Shown here one piece after another: positions 34,301-45,803 of a stretch of 64,000 bases of DNA (its first letter is position 1; the number at the start of each line of letters is the position of its first letter). The position numbers were made by a program, and so were the translations under genes. The notes under the pieces are model-generated. The model was given only the letters and a program-made list of their open reading frames with translations, had not been told where the DNA came from and did no database searches. Source of the stretch: Lethocerus indicus. Taxonomy: Eukaryota; Arthropoda; Insecta; Hemiptera; Belostomatidae. Location: contig JACDQD010000010.1 in assembly GCA_019843655.1 (NCBI GenBank), forward strand, positions 5,377,637 to 5,441,636, written 5' to 3'.

Positions 34301-37091
34301 GCCTTAAATAAACCGGGAATGAATTGATTGTTTTCATCTTTTCTGAACCAAAAATAATATCGCATAACGACAGTATACTCTTCCTAATGGAACGCTAAGA
34401 GTTAATCATGTTTAATAAATTTAAGCGTAAATTCAATTGCGACTTTCTCCCTGGGATCCGCCGCGAACCCCAGAGGTGGGCACTACAAACAGGACAATTA
34501 TCGAAATTTAAATTTAATGTTTAAACAACTATTTGTGTGGTCTGATGACGTTAAAAATCAAGATCATTCATAGATTTATTCATAGACTTACTGGATAAAT
34601 TGGATTTGTAATGCAGCGAGGTTGGAACAACTTGTCGCACCTCTGATAACAAATCATGAGACGAAGGGCCTAATATTTCAGATCCCTACTTAAGCGCATT
34701 AAGTCCGATATGAATTTACGGTTAAGTAATTTTTTTTGTAGTAAAGTGGGGATAGTTGAGCCGGGTGGGCTAGTTGCCAAATGATGCCTCCCGATCAATA
34801 CGCACCAACGTCGTCTCCCGTTACCAGTCTCGCCCATCGCCGCTTCCCGGAGATCCTTTCCCAGTTGGGTCGTCCCAGTTGCCGGCCTTTGAACTTCGCA
34901 AAGTCCCACCGACTGTACATTTCTGTCCGAGTTCGGTTCGATAAGACATTGAAAGATAGGGATGATATCTGAATTTAGGACACCTTGAATAGAGATGTTA
35001 ACATTCTCTTTGTACAGTATGAGGTCCATAGAAACGCATTTCATGTTATAAGTTCAAGTTCATTTCAGTTCAACTCAAGTTTATCGATGATCTTGGCGGC
35101 GCTAGTAGTGAAAGTGGCGTCAGTCTATTGATGCACTATTATGGCTATTAAAATTCAACTAGAGATCTAACATAGCTCGACAGAGCGAAATGAGACGATA
35201 TTTAGTTTACATCAACGCGGGGAGCTGTTAATAACATTTCTGGAGCCCTAAAGGGAGCGCCACAACCCTTCGGTCATTCTTCGAACTCGTTTACCCATAA
35301 AGCCCGTCGCTGAGCATCTTTGAATCAGTTTCTCCGAAGAAGGGCGACGCCGTTGCCGAATTCTTCTTCTTCTCCTTCTTTTTTTTAATTTCGCCCTCAG
35401 CCGGGGCCTTTCCTCCTTGTTGTGTCCTTCCTCGGAATTAGATTTGGCTTTCATCCGCCATAATGAAATTTCCCTCACCCCCTTCGCTCCCCGTCCCCTC
35501 TTTGTAATTCAATTTAATAAAGGGGTCGGATGGGGGTGGGAGCCAGTAGCCACCCGCCTGCTAAGCCACACTTACTTTAGTGTGACTTAGTGTGTTAAGT
35601 CTCTGCCTGCCCCAGTAATTGTGTTTAAAACTAATTGTGTTCATCTGTTTTTCTCTTACACATTCGCTTTACCATCTCTCTTTCCTTCTCTTTGCCTTCC
35701 AGTTTCTAATAGTAAAAAAAAAGTATATTGGGAGGAGGGTTCCTTTGAAGTTTACTACTGTAATACGAGAGAATGAATGTTCATTATTCAAACCGTATTA
35801 TCTTTTATGTACCTCATGCGATTGAACAACACTGAACTTTTGAGTTCTCGTCCCTCGATTTGGTCTCCAATTGCCTGTTGGTCTTAAGCAACCAAATCAG
35901 CCGATGACACGGTTAAACACATCGTCGGACCATAAATCATAGTTCAATATTCGATTTAAAGTAGTTAACCGGGCTAATAAACGTGCTCGAAATTAATGTT
36001 AAAGTGGTGTCTGCCTTCAGGATTCAGAATAATTAGTCGCGTAATATCAGCGCCCTACACCTATCTATCTATATAGGTTCTGTATAGGGTATATTGATTA
36101 ATTGACCAGTGTTCTCTGATTAATGATGGCGGAAATTCGAAACTGCTCCAATATCACAACAAGCGGTAGGGGACGGTATTTCACATTTGGGGATAGATTT
36201 ATAGTACAACAAAGGAAACTATAGCTCAATAATAATACATTTAACGAAGCAACTAGGATGTTAACTAGATATTATGAATTATATCGGTTTATATTTTTGT
36301 TGAAATCATTGGATATAATATGTAAAGTTATTAGAAATATATTTTTTTAATTTTGCACGAAATATTGATTCTGACCATGATATTCAGGGCATTCAGATTC
36401 TGATGTTAACCATACTTTTCGCAGCCCTGGGAATTTTTTTTAGGGCTTGTCCAACCACTATTACACTTACGAAAAATTGTACAGTGTTGGAATCTAAAAA
36501 TGGCGTTTATATTAATATAACTTAAAATATAATCATAAATAATTTTACGCTATTAATTTAGGCCGAATTTGGTGAGTATTTTTTGAACTGCTTTTTTTTA
36601 CAAAAAAAATAGAAGCAAATCAAGTAACACAAGTAAGCTTTTGTTGATACAAAGAGAGAAAAGAGGCCCGGATTTCGAGATCCTTCGTTTTGTAGATTAA
36701 ATAAACATCGCTGCAGCCCCGGCTGAGTTGTCTGTCAAAAAAAGGGGACTGAAAGGGGTTTGGAAAGGGGCCCAGAAAAAAGTGTCTGTAGGGAGATTTA
36801 CAGCATTAAAGCGGCGGATGGTTGGGGCGAGCGGTCGGCGGTGTCGGGGCTGCGGGGGCTAAAGATTAAACTGATTATTACTTCAAGTTCAACCGGCCCC
36901 GTTTTTATTTTTCATTTTAGCTAAACAACTTTTTATTTTGCAGCCGTCCAGGGGAATATCCCCCTCATCGTTCTGGAGGTTTTAACCCCCCCACACCCTC
37001 CGGCGCGGTGAATTATTCACGGGGGATTATACACAGAAACTCGTACTACATGTGTTTGTAATTATTTTGATTCCTGTCGAAATTATTATAA
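25339..37091. other. Long stretch without a supported gene
   Basis: AT-rich DNA interrupted by GC patches (for example 29750-29950, 31000-31110 and 32560-33120). Two weak minus-strand exon candidates with consensus donors lie at 29125-29218 and 34592-34642. A terminal-exon-like plus-strand segment follows CTTTTTATTTTGCAG at 36944. (GGA)n occurs at about 31712-31731 and TTC-rich DNA at about 35364-35385. Strong isolated acceptors (near 27497, 32115 and 35701) have no partner donor that I can see. Confidence 0.3.
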
Positions 37092-37408
37092 GATTACCGC
37101 AGATTTCGTGTGTTTCTGTCTCCTCTCGCTGGTTTGGTCTTTCGCTAGACGGGTTTCGGCTGCTCGCCATCTTCAGTAGCGGTGTTAGTCACTTGGATGT
37201 TTTCGGGCATCCTCACTACACTGTCACTGTCACTTGTACTGTGGTGGTTGTCTTGTATATCGTTATTGTGCTTTCTAATAGTTGTGACAAGTTCTCTGAT
37301 CAAATATATAATTGACCGATAATCGGCAAAGACTTAAGCCAATTAACAAAATTCCTCCCACACGAAATCTACGGTATTCCAACTCCTCTCAGACCACAAA
37401 ACAGTTAT
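37092..37408. repeat. Inverted-dimer repeat, copy 4
   Basis: It begins with the reverse arm (CTCCTCTCGCTGGTTTGGTC), contains the best-preserved hammerhead-like core on the minus strand (37143-37181), and continues into family body shared in reverse with 45.6 kb (CACTGTCACTGTCACTTGTA, CTGTGGTGGTTGTC). It then switches to forward orientation at about 37280 (CTAATAGTTGTGAC, ATAATCGGCAAAGACTTAAG) and ends in the forward arm (GAAATCTACGGTATTCCAAC, CAGACCACAAAACAG). Confidence 0.8.
37143..37181 (-). ncRNA. Hammerhead-ribozyme-like motif, best copy
   Basis: On the minus strand: CGCTA, CTGAAGA, T, GGC-GAGCA-GCC, GAA, ACCCGT, C, TAGCG. This supplies every conserved hammerhead core base: CUGANGA, GAA, the A15.1-U16.1 pair and a GUC cleavage triplet. 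Stem I is a perfect 5-bp helix (CGCTA with TAGCG), stem II is 3 bp, and stem III is 2 bp (A-U, C-G) closed by CC. Very short stem III is typical of hammerheads in Penelope-like elements and retrozymes, which are thought to cleave best as dimers. The oddity is an unpaired U between A9 and stem II. Predicted cleavage is after the C at window position 37148. Confidence 0.5.
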
Positions 37409-38428
37409 TTTAAACTATTACAGGATTAGTTTCTATCGCAAATTGTTGTATAGTCCGGAATAGGTCAATGTTCCGGTAGTGCCGGTTCTGGCTGGCACTA
37501 GGACTAGGTTACTCTTTGGGCTTAGTAGCATTCCGAACGTCTTATCGTTATTAACTATTTTCCTTCTTTGTTTTATTTATTGTATATTCAACCTGTATGG
37601 TTACAGGTACAATTGCGGAACAGTCTCCTGCTATGCGAGTTAGTTAGCTAAGGCCAATTACGGGGCCCGTTCCAGTACAACATTGTATGGAGGCCATTCA
37701 CCCCTCAACTATGTTTTTTTTCTTATTAAAAATGCTAAATTACGTGAGGTTCAACGGCGTCTAAATCATGGCTACGCCCTTGGGCAGAGTGAGCGGGGTG
37801 TAGCTCTGGGTTCGGGGCTGAGCCATGGGCTCGCCTCAACTTAGTCCATCTTCCAAAGTTAAATTACTTTTCCCTGGCAAGAGAGCCCTTCCACCACCAA
37901 CCCCCCCTTTCCCGCCCCTCAATGAGGCTTTCTCACAATTAGTGTTCGCACCTGCTTTAACGCTCGCACAATTCCGGAAATTCCGACGCCTTCTTGATAC
38001 GGATTCGGGGATGCGGACTCCTATAGGAATTCCCAATTATAGCCCAGTAATACGCGTTCCGGTATTAAAACCTCTTTCCGTAATTCGAATCAAATTTTCG
38101 CGTCGATCGGAACGGGTAAGAACAACATTTTTCAATCCGGGAACATATTTTAGCGTGCATAAATTTCTGAGATGTTCATTATATGACATCAGGTAATGTT
38201 TGTAGAATTCAGGCAGGAGGACGAATGGAAGCGGAAAATATTGTTAACAATATATTTTATAAATTCTTTTAAGCCAATTTGATCTAGGCCGAACAAGCGG
38301 TTCGGTTTTAATTTGTTGTGGACTCATTTCCAAAATTGTTTGCGGCTAGTGAACTTGATAACAGATAACAGAGTGCAGGGAAGTGTGGGGTCTTGTACGG
38401 GCAAGGAATGTGGTCTACTTCCATAAAA
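37409..38428. other. Upstream flank of the 38.4-kb candidate promoter
   Basis: No coding feature supported; the open frame at 37825-38196 lacks context. Two GATA-type motifs (GATAAC, AGATAAC) lie side by side at about 38357-38369, roughly 60-70 bases upstream of a TATA box. Confidence 0.35.
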
Positions 38429-38455
38429 TATATAAACCAGCGTTTGAGATCAGTC
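38429..38455 (+). promoter_or_regulatory. Candidate core promoter (TATA plus TCAGTC)
   Basis: TATATAAA (38429-38436) is followed by TCAGTC (38450-38455), an arthropod initiator match. The spacing (23 bases to the initiator A) is close to that of the secreted-peptide gene at 8.05 kb. Paired GATA-like motifs lie just upstream. Confidence 0.4.
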
Positions 38456-38523
38456 AAACGTTATTACGAAACGTGTTTTTCGGTTAGTATAAATCCGAAG
38501 AATCGCCCGGTTCAGGTCTGGAG

Positions 38524-38871
38524 ATGACATGTGCCGGACGCGGTTTATTGCGGCGCCTCCTGTATCTCTGTATTTTTCGCGTCTCGGGTGAACTTTCACG
38601 GAATAGTTTTTACAGTCGGAGCCGGCGCGTCGACTCGGCGCTAATAAAGTGCGAAGCCGGGAGCTCGGGGCCCGCCCTCCTTTCTCCTCTTTATTCCCGG
38701 CTTCATTTTATACTTTTATACTTTGCGGCCGCGTTCGACAGTACTCCCTGGGGGCAATACCGCCAAAGTTTTCGAAATAGTTATTCGAGACTGTCAGAAA
38801 AATGTGTCGATTACTTAAATAAGGTCGTGTGTAATTTAATCGTAATAAATTTTGCAGCATCTAGCGCCTAA
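38524..38871 (+). CDS. Candidate 115-residue protein of unknown family
   Basis: This ORF starts at the first ATG downstream of the candidate TATA/initiator pair and runs 115 codons to TAA. Residues 8-22 (LLRRLLYLCIFRVSG) are basic then hydrophobic, a weak signal-anchor-like start. A second hydrophobic segment (LHFILLYFAAAF) is near residues 80-91. The 5' half is GC-rich and Ser/Arg-rich; the 3' end is AT-rich and contains AATAAA inside the frame. No family recognised. The link of promoter and first ATG is the main support. It may equally be a chance frame in a GC patch, or its first part may be an exon. Confidence 0.3.
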   Translation: MTCAGRGLLRRLLYLCIFRVSGELSRNSFYSRSRRVDSALIKCEAGSSGPALLSPLYSRLHFILLYFAAAFDSTPWGQYRQSFRNSYSRLSEKCVDYLNKVVCNLIVINFAASSA

Positions 38872-41800
38872 AGCAAATTATATCACAAAGAAGGCCTCAA
38901 AATGTGGAAATATTAACCCGGGGGATGATGGGATAATCTAACGGACTGTTGTAAAGTCTCCGGCTCGAAAAGTCCCTCCTGTATTATGCTTCATTTCCCC
39001 AACTCAGAAATAATGTGAGGCGTTTTTTTTAAATTCGCGTGGTTTAGAAATTTCATTACTCTCTCGATTTTTTAATATATCCCAGGACGGGGACGGTCCG
39101 AATTAATATTTGAAATCATTACACGTTCATGGTTGAATACAAGTAGGTGTAAATAGCGAACATTAAGTGATAAGCAACTTTACAGAAGAAGTTTACCTTC
39201 GCCCACCTAATATCATCTTCTTCTCTTCAGAGAGTTCTGGTTTTGCTCGCCCTGAGCTCTAATATATTCCTATTAAACGAAAAAAACTTCTGAATAATAA
39301 AACATACTTTCCTTGCATGATTTCACTGTTGAAAGTGAATTTCCATAATGGGACGGGTAATAACTCCGGGGCCTAGACCTTTCTGGTGTAACTGAAAATT
39401 CACCAAAGTAATTTCAGGTTTCAAACTGTTAACAACACAGTGTGTTGCGTCTGTGCTTCAGTTATGAGAGACTTGCTATTGAAGAAACTGAACTGCTTTG
39501 ATACTTGTATTAAAAATAAACGAATCGTCTCTCATGAGGACTTTTAAACAACTCGAGTGTTCCATACATATTTTCAAAATGTAAAACAAGCTCGAAGCCT
39601 ATTTGCTTCCGAAATAATACAGCAATTTAATCTAAATTCGGGGCTAAGGAGGAAACCCCGAGAGGAAATGGAATAAGACATTGTTTCTCGGTCGGTTGGG
39701 TCCCGCGACGATACTCGGTGTAAAAAGGAGGGTCCCGGCACTTCTACGCACACAACGTAAATGAACCGTGGCAACGATGCCACGTCCCCGCAGTCCACCC
39801 TAGCGCCGTTACCGGAGTCCGGGGAGGGCTTTCATTTCGGTAGAGCCGCGGTATTTTACATTTTAATAGGGCGGGGGCCCATTTTTCGGCCATGGGTCGG
39901 TGGGCTTTTATTATTATTTTTCCAAGCCAGCTCGCAACCCCCACGTCGAGAATCAAATAACACTCCCCCTACTTCCGTAATCCGGATCGAACAAATAAAC
40001 CTACAAGGGCATCCGTTCCGTTAAATACCAGCGTACAATACTTGACCTATACTAAAATCCGCCCAGTAGAATCGAACTACAAATATCCTTGTTTTGATCA
40101 ATTTAAATTGGTTTGCAAAAATATAAGATCAGAATTGGGAAAAAAATTGTCTATCATTAGTGCTATGATTAGTCGTTTACCGAGCTCCATCTGCCAGCTC
40201 GAGCTTAATAAAATTATCAAAATAATAAATCTTTTTTTGTATAACGTAAGGAGAGAATTAGTGGGTCAAAAAAGTATTTATGATATGGGAAAGGTGGAAT
40301 CTATGAAGAAGATACTTTCCTAAATGATACCCCGTTTATAATACTAGAAGAAAAAATATTGGAGTTTGGAGTAGGGCTTTATTTTGAGTCGTTCGCTATT
40401 GAAGTTGAGATTTTTCCAGTTGTGCTGCGGTGCAAAACGGGTAAATATTTTTTTCGTTTTTTTCTGTCGGTACACGGAAGGCGGCCGACCGTTTCTCGCC
40501 TTAAACAGTTTGCCCACCGGCCGTTACTTATTCGGATTTAGTTACGGTTGAACCGGCAACGCCCGGGGGTAAACACGGTCTCGACGGCCGGGGGCAAGAG
40601 TGGCGGGTCCCGCCTAACCGTAATTTACGCCAGGTGTCTTCAACCGTACAAACAGACGGGCTGTTTGCACAATAAGCCCCTTCCCCCCGTCCCCGCCCTG
40701 CTTCAACCCCGAGCGACGATTCTTGTTTAATTAACAACAAGTCTTTTTTTATCCGTCCGAATTTCCCGGAAACGATGGCTGTAAAACCGGAACAAGTCCA
40801 CGTGTCCGGTACACGCTCTTATAACATTCAGTTAATAAACCCAAAACTCTGAAATATAACATCTTACTGTCGCACTGTGGCAGGCCAATATTGAGATTAA
40901 AACTTCTACTTTGTCCTTATGAATTTTCAGTCCCTTAAACATCCAAACAACAGTTCCCATTAAAATTCAAATAACCTTATATATATGTGCGCAAATGTTG
41001 ATGAAAAGTTTTAAGTAGGGATTAGTGTTTTGGCCCTTTTCGAAGCCGTATTATTGATCGGACTCATCAGTGCGGTACTTATATTCTAAATCGGGCCTTT
41101 CAGTAAGTGGATGGAAGATAAAGGAATAAATAAGAGGAAAAATTGTCTACACGATATGCTGTCTAGAAATATCCAGGGTTGATTATTTAACATTCAAGAT
41201 CAATTCCGATTTATGGTACGGTTCGAGGGTGTTTCCCTTCATCGAGTGTTTCGAGAAATAATAGATTAAATTAATTTTTGAACTCGAGTTTTCTTGTTGG
41301 CCCAAACTAATGCTTTAATCGGTAGTCTATAGGAGTAAAAATATAAGATTTATTTCTCGATTAAGAAAGGAGCAACATTGAATTAACGCCATGCTGTCAA
41401 TTGGGCGATTTTCCGCCCATGCCGTAGGTTAAAGTTGTGAGCGGAGGGACAGCTTGAACAGTTTAAGCGTAGGGGGCGGGGGTGGTGTCGTTTAACAGCG
41501 TAGCATCAACTCTAAGGGTGGACCCTGTAAGTTAATGTTGCGGAGGAGAGGAAGGGGCGCCAGCTACATAGCTGATGCATATTCATGGGCAGGTGGCCCG
41601 TGTAAATCCCACTACTTTTAGGGTGCCAGGAGTTGACTTTAGCTCGGACAAACGGGAGCCAATGTTTTACATGTCCCACCTGGAGGTACACACACCAATA
41701 TACGTTCGTACAGATTAAACTCTGTACAATCTGTCGGAAAAACTATACCATGTAATAACTCGTGTTTTATCTGAGACTCATTTCTTCACCCAGGGCGTAA

Positions 41801-44711
41801 ATTATGCTGAACGAATTACTTTTTCTCCGACCCCACTATTGGCACAGTGTCCCTTTAGGACTGTCTCATACTCAGCGTTCGACTCCAATAATTTATTCGT
41901 TCCCGAATAAAAAAGAAATGTATTGTCTCCGACGCGCGATTGAGCTACTTTGGAGTCCGGGAAGCCTCCAAACCGAGAAGGCACTTGAGGATTCAACAAG
42001 TTGATTACAGCTATTAGTTAAACGATAGCTACTAGTCTATAATAATACTAGGATTTTTGTGTAATTAACGAGAGTAGTACTGAAAAATTACTCTCTGAAA
42101 TTCTAATTTCATTAATTAGTATTATATAGTACCAATTAGCAAAGAAATATAAACATTTCATCTTAAAAGTTAATTAAGGTTGAAATCTGGAGATTGGAAA
42201 ACACTGGAATATTACCACTTGAGCTATTGTTTTCTGTTTCTGTTCCAGTAGCATAGTTAAGAACTGCAAATAGCTATAGCAGTTTATGATAAAGTTGCCA
42301 GAAATAAATTAAGCTCTATTATTAACGATTTTCAGACGTCAAACATAACTGATCAACATTTTAATTGTGTTTTGAACACTCGATACTTTAGGAACACAGG
42401 AATTTCACCTCTGGCTGATAATGTACCGTCGTAGTGTTGTTGGTCTCCTAATGAAAACTGGCCGGTCGGGCACTAAAAAGCCGTCGTAAAATGATTTTAT
42501 ACCTGTATAATTAAAGACGTTTCTCCTCCTTCCACCTTCTTCCAACCGCCCCCACTCGTTTCTACCTGGTACTAATTACCATAAATTGGGTCCCTAACGA
42601 GCCTCCCCCGTTTATGCTCTATTAAACCATTGTCGTGTGCGCGTCGCTACGTTTCAAATTAGACGGGAATTTTCGCTGGGAAACGGGCGAAAAGAGGATA
42701 GATAATGGTGCCATCTTCGAGACGCGTCGCAATTTCGAGCCGTATTCGATTGCGAGAAATGTACGCATTCCTTCGCACCATGCAACTCATGACAAAGTTT
42801 ATACTTTGAGAAATCCGGCATCATAATAGTATATGATACGAATGACAAAATCGTTTGAATTTCCGATGCGAAAATATTGCGAATCCGAACAAATATGTTG
42901 ATATCATAATAAAATTAGAATCGAATGGCAAAAACATTGTAACGCAATGAATGTTCAATATAATATTCCTCTGTTATGTACAACAAGGAATAAATAAATA
43001 GTTGTAAATTTACGTTAGGAAGTATGGAATTTTAATAATGCAATATGAAGAAAGAAAATTATAAAGCTTTTGGGAAATTTATGAAGGGAATAACTATACT
43101 CAGGAGGACACCCCTACAAATAACTTTAATGAAGAATAAATACTTTGAATACTACGATAAGAAGAAAAATAGTATTAGTGTATTGCAGTCGTCTTATTTC
43201 ATTTCGGAGTTTGTTGTAATTTTTTCTTACTACAAATTAATGCTTCTTTTAGGGTCATAATCTCCGTGTCAGGAGAACCGGGGGCCATTAGTTGTCCTCT
43301 GGAAGGTTGCCACGGGATCCCGAGATTCTTGAGACCCCGCTACGCCCCCATAAATAGGCCGTGTTAAATTATTAAATCCTGCGTATTATCTGCGTCGGTT
43401 CTTGTCGAAGTTATAGCCGTTTAATGTCCGCCGCTGGAGCTGTACTGTCCCGGCGGACAGTGCACATTGTAAGCGGGAGTTTTACGAGCGACTTAAACTG
43501 CGGTCTCGAAAACACGTGCGATTCAACCGTGTTTCTGGACCGTGATATCGCTGGGATACAATGGTGAAAATGTCAGCGGAAAACTGTTCAGTCTTAATGA
43601 TTGCGCTCGGGACCCCAATTCATGACCTATAAAAGTTATAGGATAACTAACCGTCTGACGTGCTCTCATGACCCCGATATAATCCTCAGTAAAATTATAA
43701 ATAAATCACAGTAATGTTTTAAGTTAAACAGTTTTAAGAAAAATAAACAATGATGTTCCATCTCCCGTAAGCCCTCCAAGAATTAAGTTCTTCCAACTGG
43801 GAATAGTAGCATACTCCTGAAGTCCCTTTTTCCGCCCAAATTGGCCGTTTATGTTGTTTCCGCGACCAGAACTTGAATTATCAATGACTTCCGGTAGGAT
43901 CGCGTAATACTGTGAGATATTTTTCCCGTTTGGAAACCGCGTGAGCGAGTTATTATCAGAACTGATTTCACAATCGAGATAATCTGGCTGTCGGGCCGAA
44001 CAAAGGGCGTAGTAACATCTCAGTAGCACTTTTTCGCTCAGTTCGTAAAGTTTGAAATTTAACGCCCGGCTCTACTTTTGACCCCCGGAGTTCGATCCGG
44101 GCGGAGAATGGAACAAGTTGTGCAAACTTTGTAAAATAATTGCAAACACCACCCGCCCCCGCCCCCGCCCCCGCTCCTTACCGCCCTTCCAACAAACCCA
44201 ACATCCCCCGTTCAGGAAGCAACTTGTTGTCTCGACTTAACAAGTTATTTAATTTGGCTAGAGGGTGGGGGGTGGGTGGTAGGGGCTAACACAATATTAC
44301 TTGTGTTCTAATTAACTGGAAAGAGAATTCAACGCCTTTCCGCGGATAGGGGAGGGGGGGGGGAGGGAAATGCTTAATTATATTCAACGCCCCCTTAATA
44401 CGGTTTGCGATATTGCCTATTCCTTTGCTTTAATGAGGCTATATTGAAAAGGTAAACCAGTATTGCGATGATCTGCCTCAATGCCGAACTAGTTTCGGCT
44501 CCCCGCCAACTATATAATTGTTTATTAATTTGGGAATAATAAAATTCACTATAATAAAACCGGATTTAAAAAAGTTTAATGTTTAATGAAACATATTTAT
44601 ACTTTTGATTATATTTTTTCAAACAATGTTTTTCAGTTTCAATAAAATCCCTGAAAAAAAATGTATCACTATTATCTGCAGGATTTACTAAATTGTTATT
44701 CTGTTTTGCAG
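38872..44711. other. Long stretch without a supported gene
   Basis: Mixed composition. Frames at 40042-40323 and 43045-43260 have no splice or promoter context. G-quadruplex-prone DNA clusters at 44151-44367. Confidence 0.3.
44151..44367. other. Cluster of three G-quadruplex-prone tracts
   Basis: CCCGCCCCCGCCCCCGCCC at 44152-44170 (G-rich on the minus strand), GGGTGGGGGGTGGG plus GGTAGGGG at 44263-44285, and a GGGG-A-G10-A-GGG tract at 44349-44367. Each has at least four G-runs of three or more on one strand, or nearly so. Confidence 0.6.
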
Positions 44712-44754
44712 GCTCAGTTTTACTGCTGATATTTGGCCGGCAACAAAGCACTGG
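44712..44754 (+). CDS. Candidate internal exon D
   Basis: A 43-base segment between a strong acceptor (TGTTATTCTGTTTTGCAG) and CTGG|GTAAGT. Two frames are open: LSFTADIWPATKHW (entered after one base, exits in phase 0) and SVLLLIFGRQQST (entered after two bases). The second is the phase left by the microexon at 24758. The first looks more protein-like, so an exon may be missing between them or this belongs to another gene. Confidence 0.35.
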
Positions 44755-45128
44755 GTAAGTCCCTTTTATTGTCCTACTATTCAAAATTACTAATACTCGA
44801 ATAAAGCATTCAAAGCTTTGGATGCCATTGAGACGAAATGGAAATTATTTATTTGAAATTCCATTTTGTGCTGAATGAAATCAAATCGCGAAACGGCTCC
44901 GGTCTGCCTTCGAAGGTCGAATCATCCGAATTTACTTTGCCTTTTGAAATACAACATTGTCACACCACCATTTCTATTATAGTAAACTGGAAGTCCGTTG
45001 CTGAACCATGCCCTGAAAAGTTTGTTGCTTTTCTGTGAACTATTTAAAAAATATATAAAGATATTCTTTTTAATATTTATTGTAAAGTACTGGAAGGGTT
45101 ATAATCAATGTATTGCGAAGTAATAATG

Positions 45129-45803
45129 TCAAATATATATTTGATCACACAACTGGTCACAATTATTAGGTCCTGGCTTCTAAATATATGACAGGAAACC
45201 TATCTGGTATTGTGTATTTACGATTATAAAATGTTTCCTGTTGATCCAAAATTTATTGAAAACAGTTTATTTTTAGTAATCTAGTTAATCGGTACATGTG
45301 CACCTAACGAACTTTAGTTAACTATATTTCCGCACCATATTCAGGGGGGTGCTAGTTAATCAATATCTAATAATTTTTATTTAAAGAGAAAGCAAAACCT
45401 TTATGATCGTAAATCCACAATACCAGATAGGTTTTCTGTCATATATTTGGAGGTCAGAACCTAATAGTTGTGACCAGTTGTGCGGTCAAATATATATTTG
45501 ACCGATAATCCGACAAAGCCTTAAGCCGATTAAATCCTTCCCAACCTAAGTAAGAGAAGCAAGTTCACCCAAAAACACAATAACAAGACAAATATACATA
45601 CGACTAATAGGACAACTACCACAGTATAAGTGACAGTGACTGTGTAATGAGGTTGCCCAAAAAACATCCAAAGTGCCAAAGTGACTAATACCTCTGCTGA
45701 AGATGGCGAGCAGCCGAAACCGGTCTAGCAAAAGACCAAACCGGCGAGAGGAGACAGAAACACACGAAATCAACCCCGCCGACCACAAAATAGGTATTCT
45801 AAA
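45129..45803. repeat. Inverted-dimer repeat, copy 5 (longest)
   Basis: Left arm 45129-45224 is the reverse complement of 45406-45501, at about 96 bases each (CTATCTGGTATTGTG against CACAATACCAGATAG; CACACAACTGGTCACAA against TTGTGACCAGTTGTGCG), around a 180-base centre. Both arms end in the palindrome TCAAATATATATTTGA. The forward unit continues through ATAATCCGACAAAGCCTTAA, a body shared in reverse with 37.2 kb, the hammerhead-like core (45691-45730) and the forward arm to AGGTATT. Part of the right arm (CTAATAGTTGTGAC, TCAAATATATA) is also present at 37280-37310, so it belongs to the family and is not a separate MITE. Confidence 0.75.
45691..45730 (+). ncRNA. Hammerhead-ribozyme-like motif, copy 5
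   Basis: CTGAAGA (45697-45703), T, GGC-GAGCA-GCC, GAA, ACCGGT, C, then TAGC. The core and the GTC triplet are intact. Stem I is reduced (CTG with TAG, including a G-U pair). The same unpaired T occurs before stem II as at 37.1 kb. Confidence 0.4.

Noticed and set aside
34670..35044. 124-codon minus-strand frame
   Set aside because: Residue pattern looks random, with no splice sites or promoter; open frames of this size are expected by chance in 64 kb.
44080..44102. GGAGTTCGATCCGGGCGG, B-box-like
   Set aside because: No A box or cloverleaf upstream.
45129..45501. Separate foldback MITE with 96-base terminal inverted repeats
   Set aside because: Part of its right arm is shared with the repeat copy at 37.28-37.31 kb, so it is better explained as the inverted start of the same family; no target-site duplication was found.
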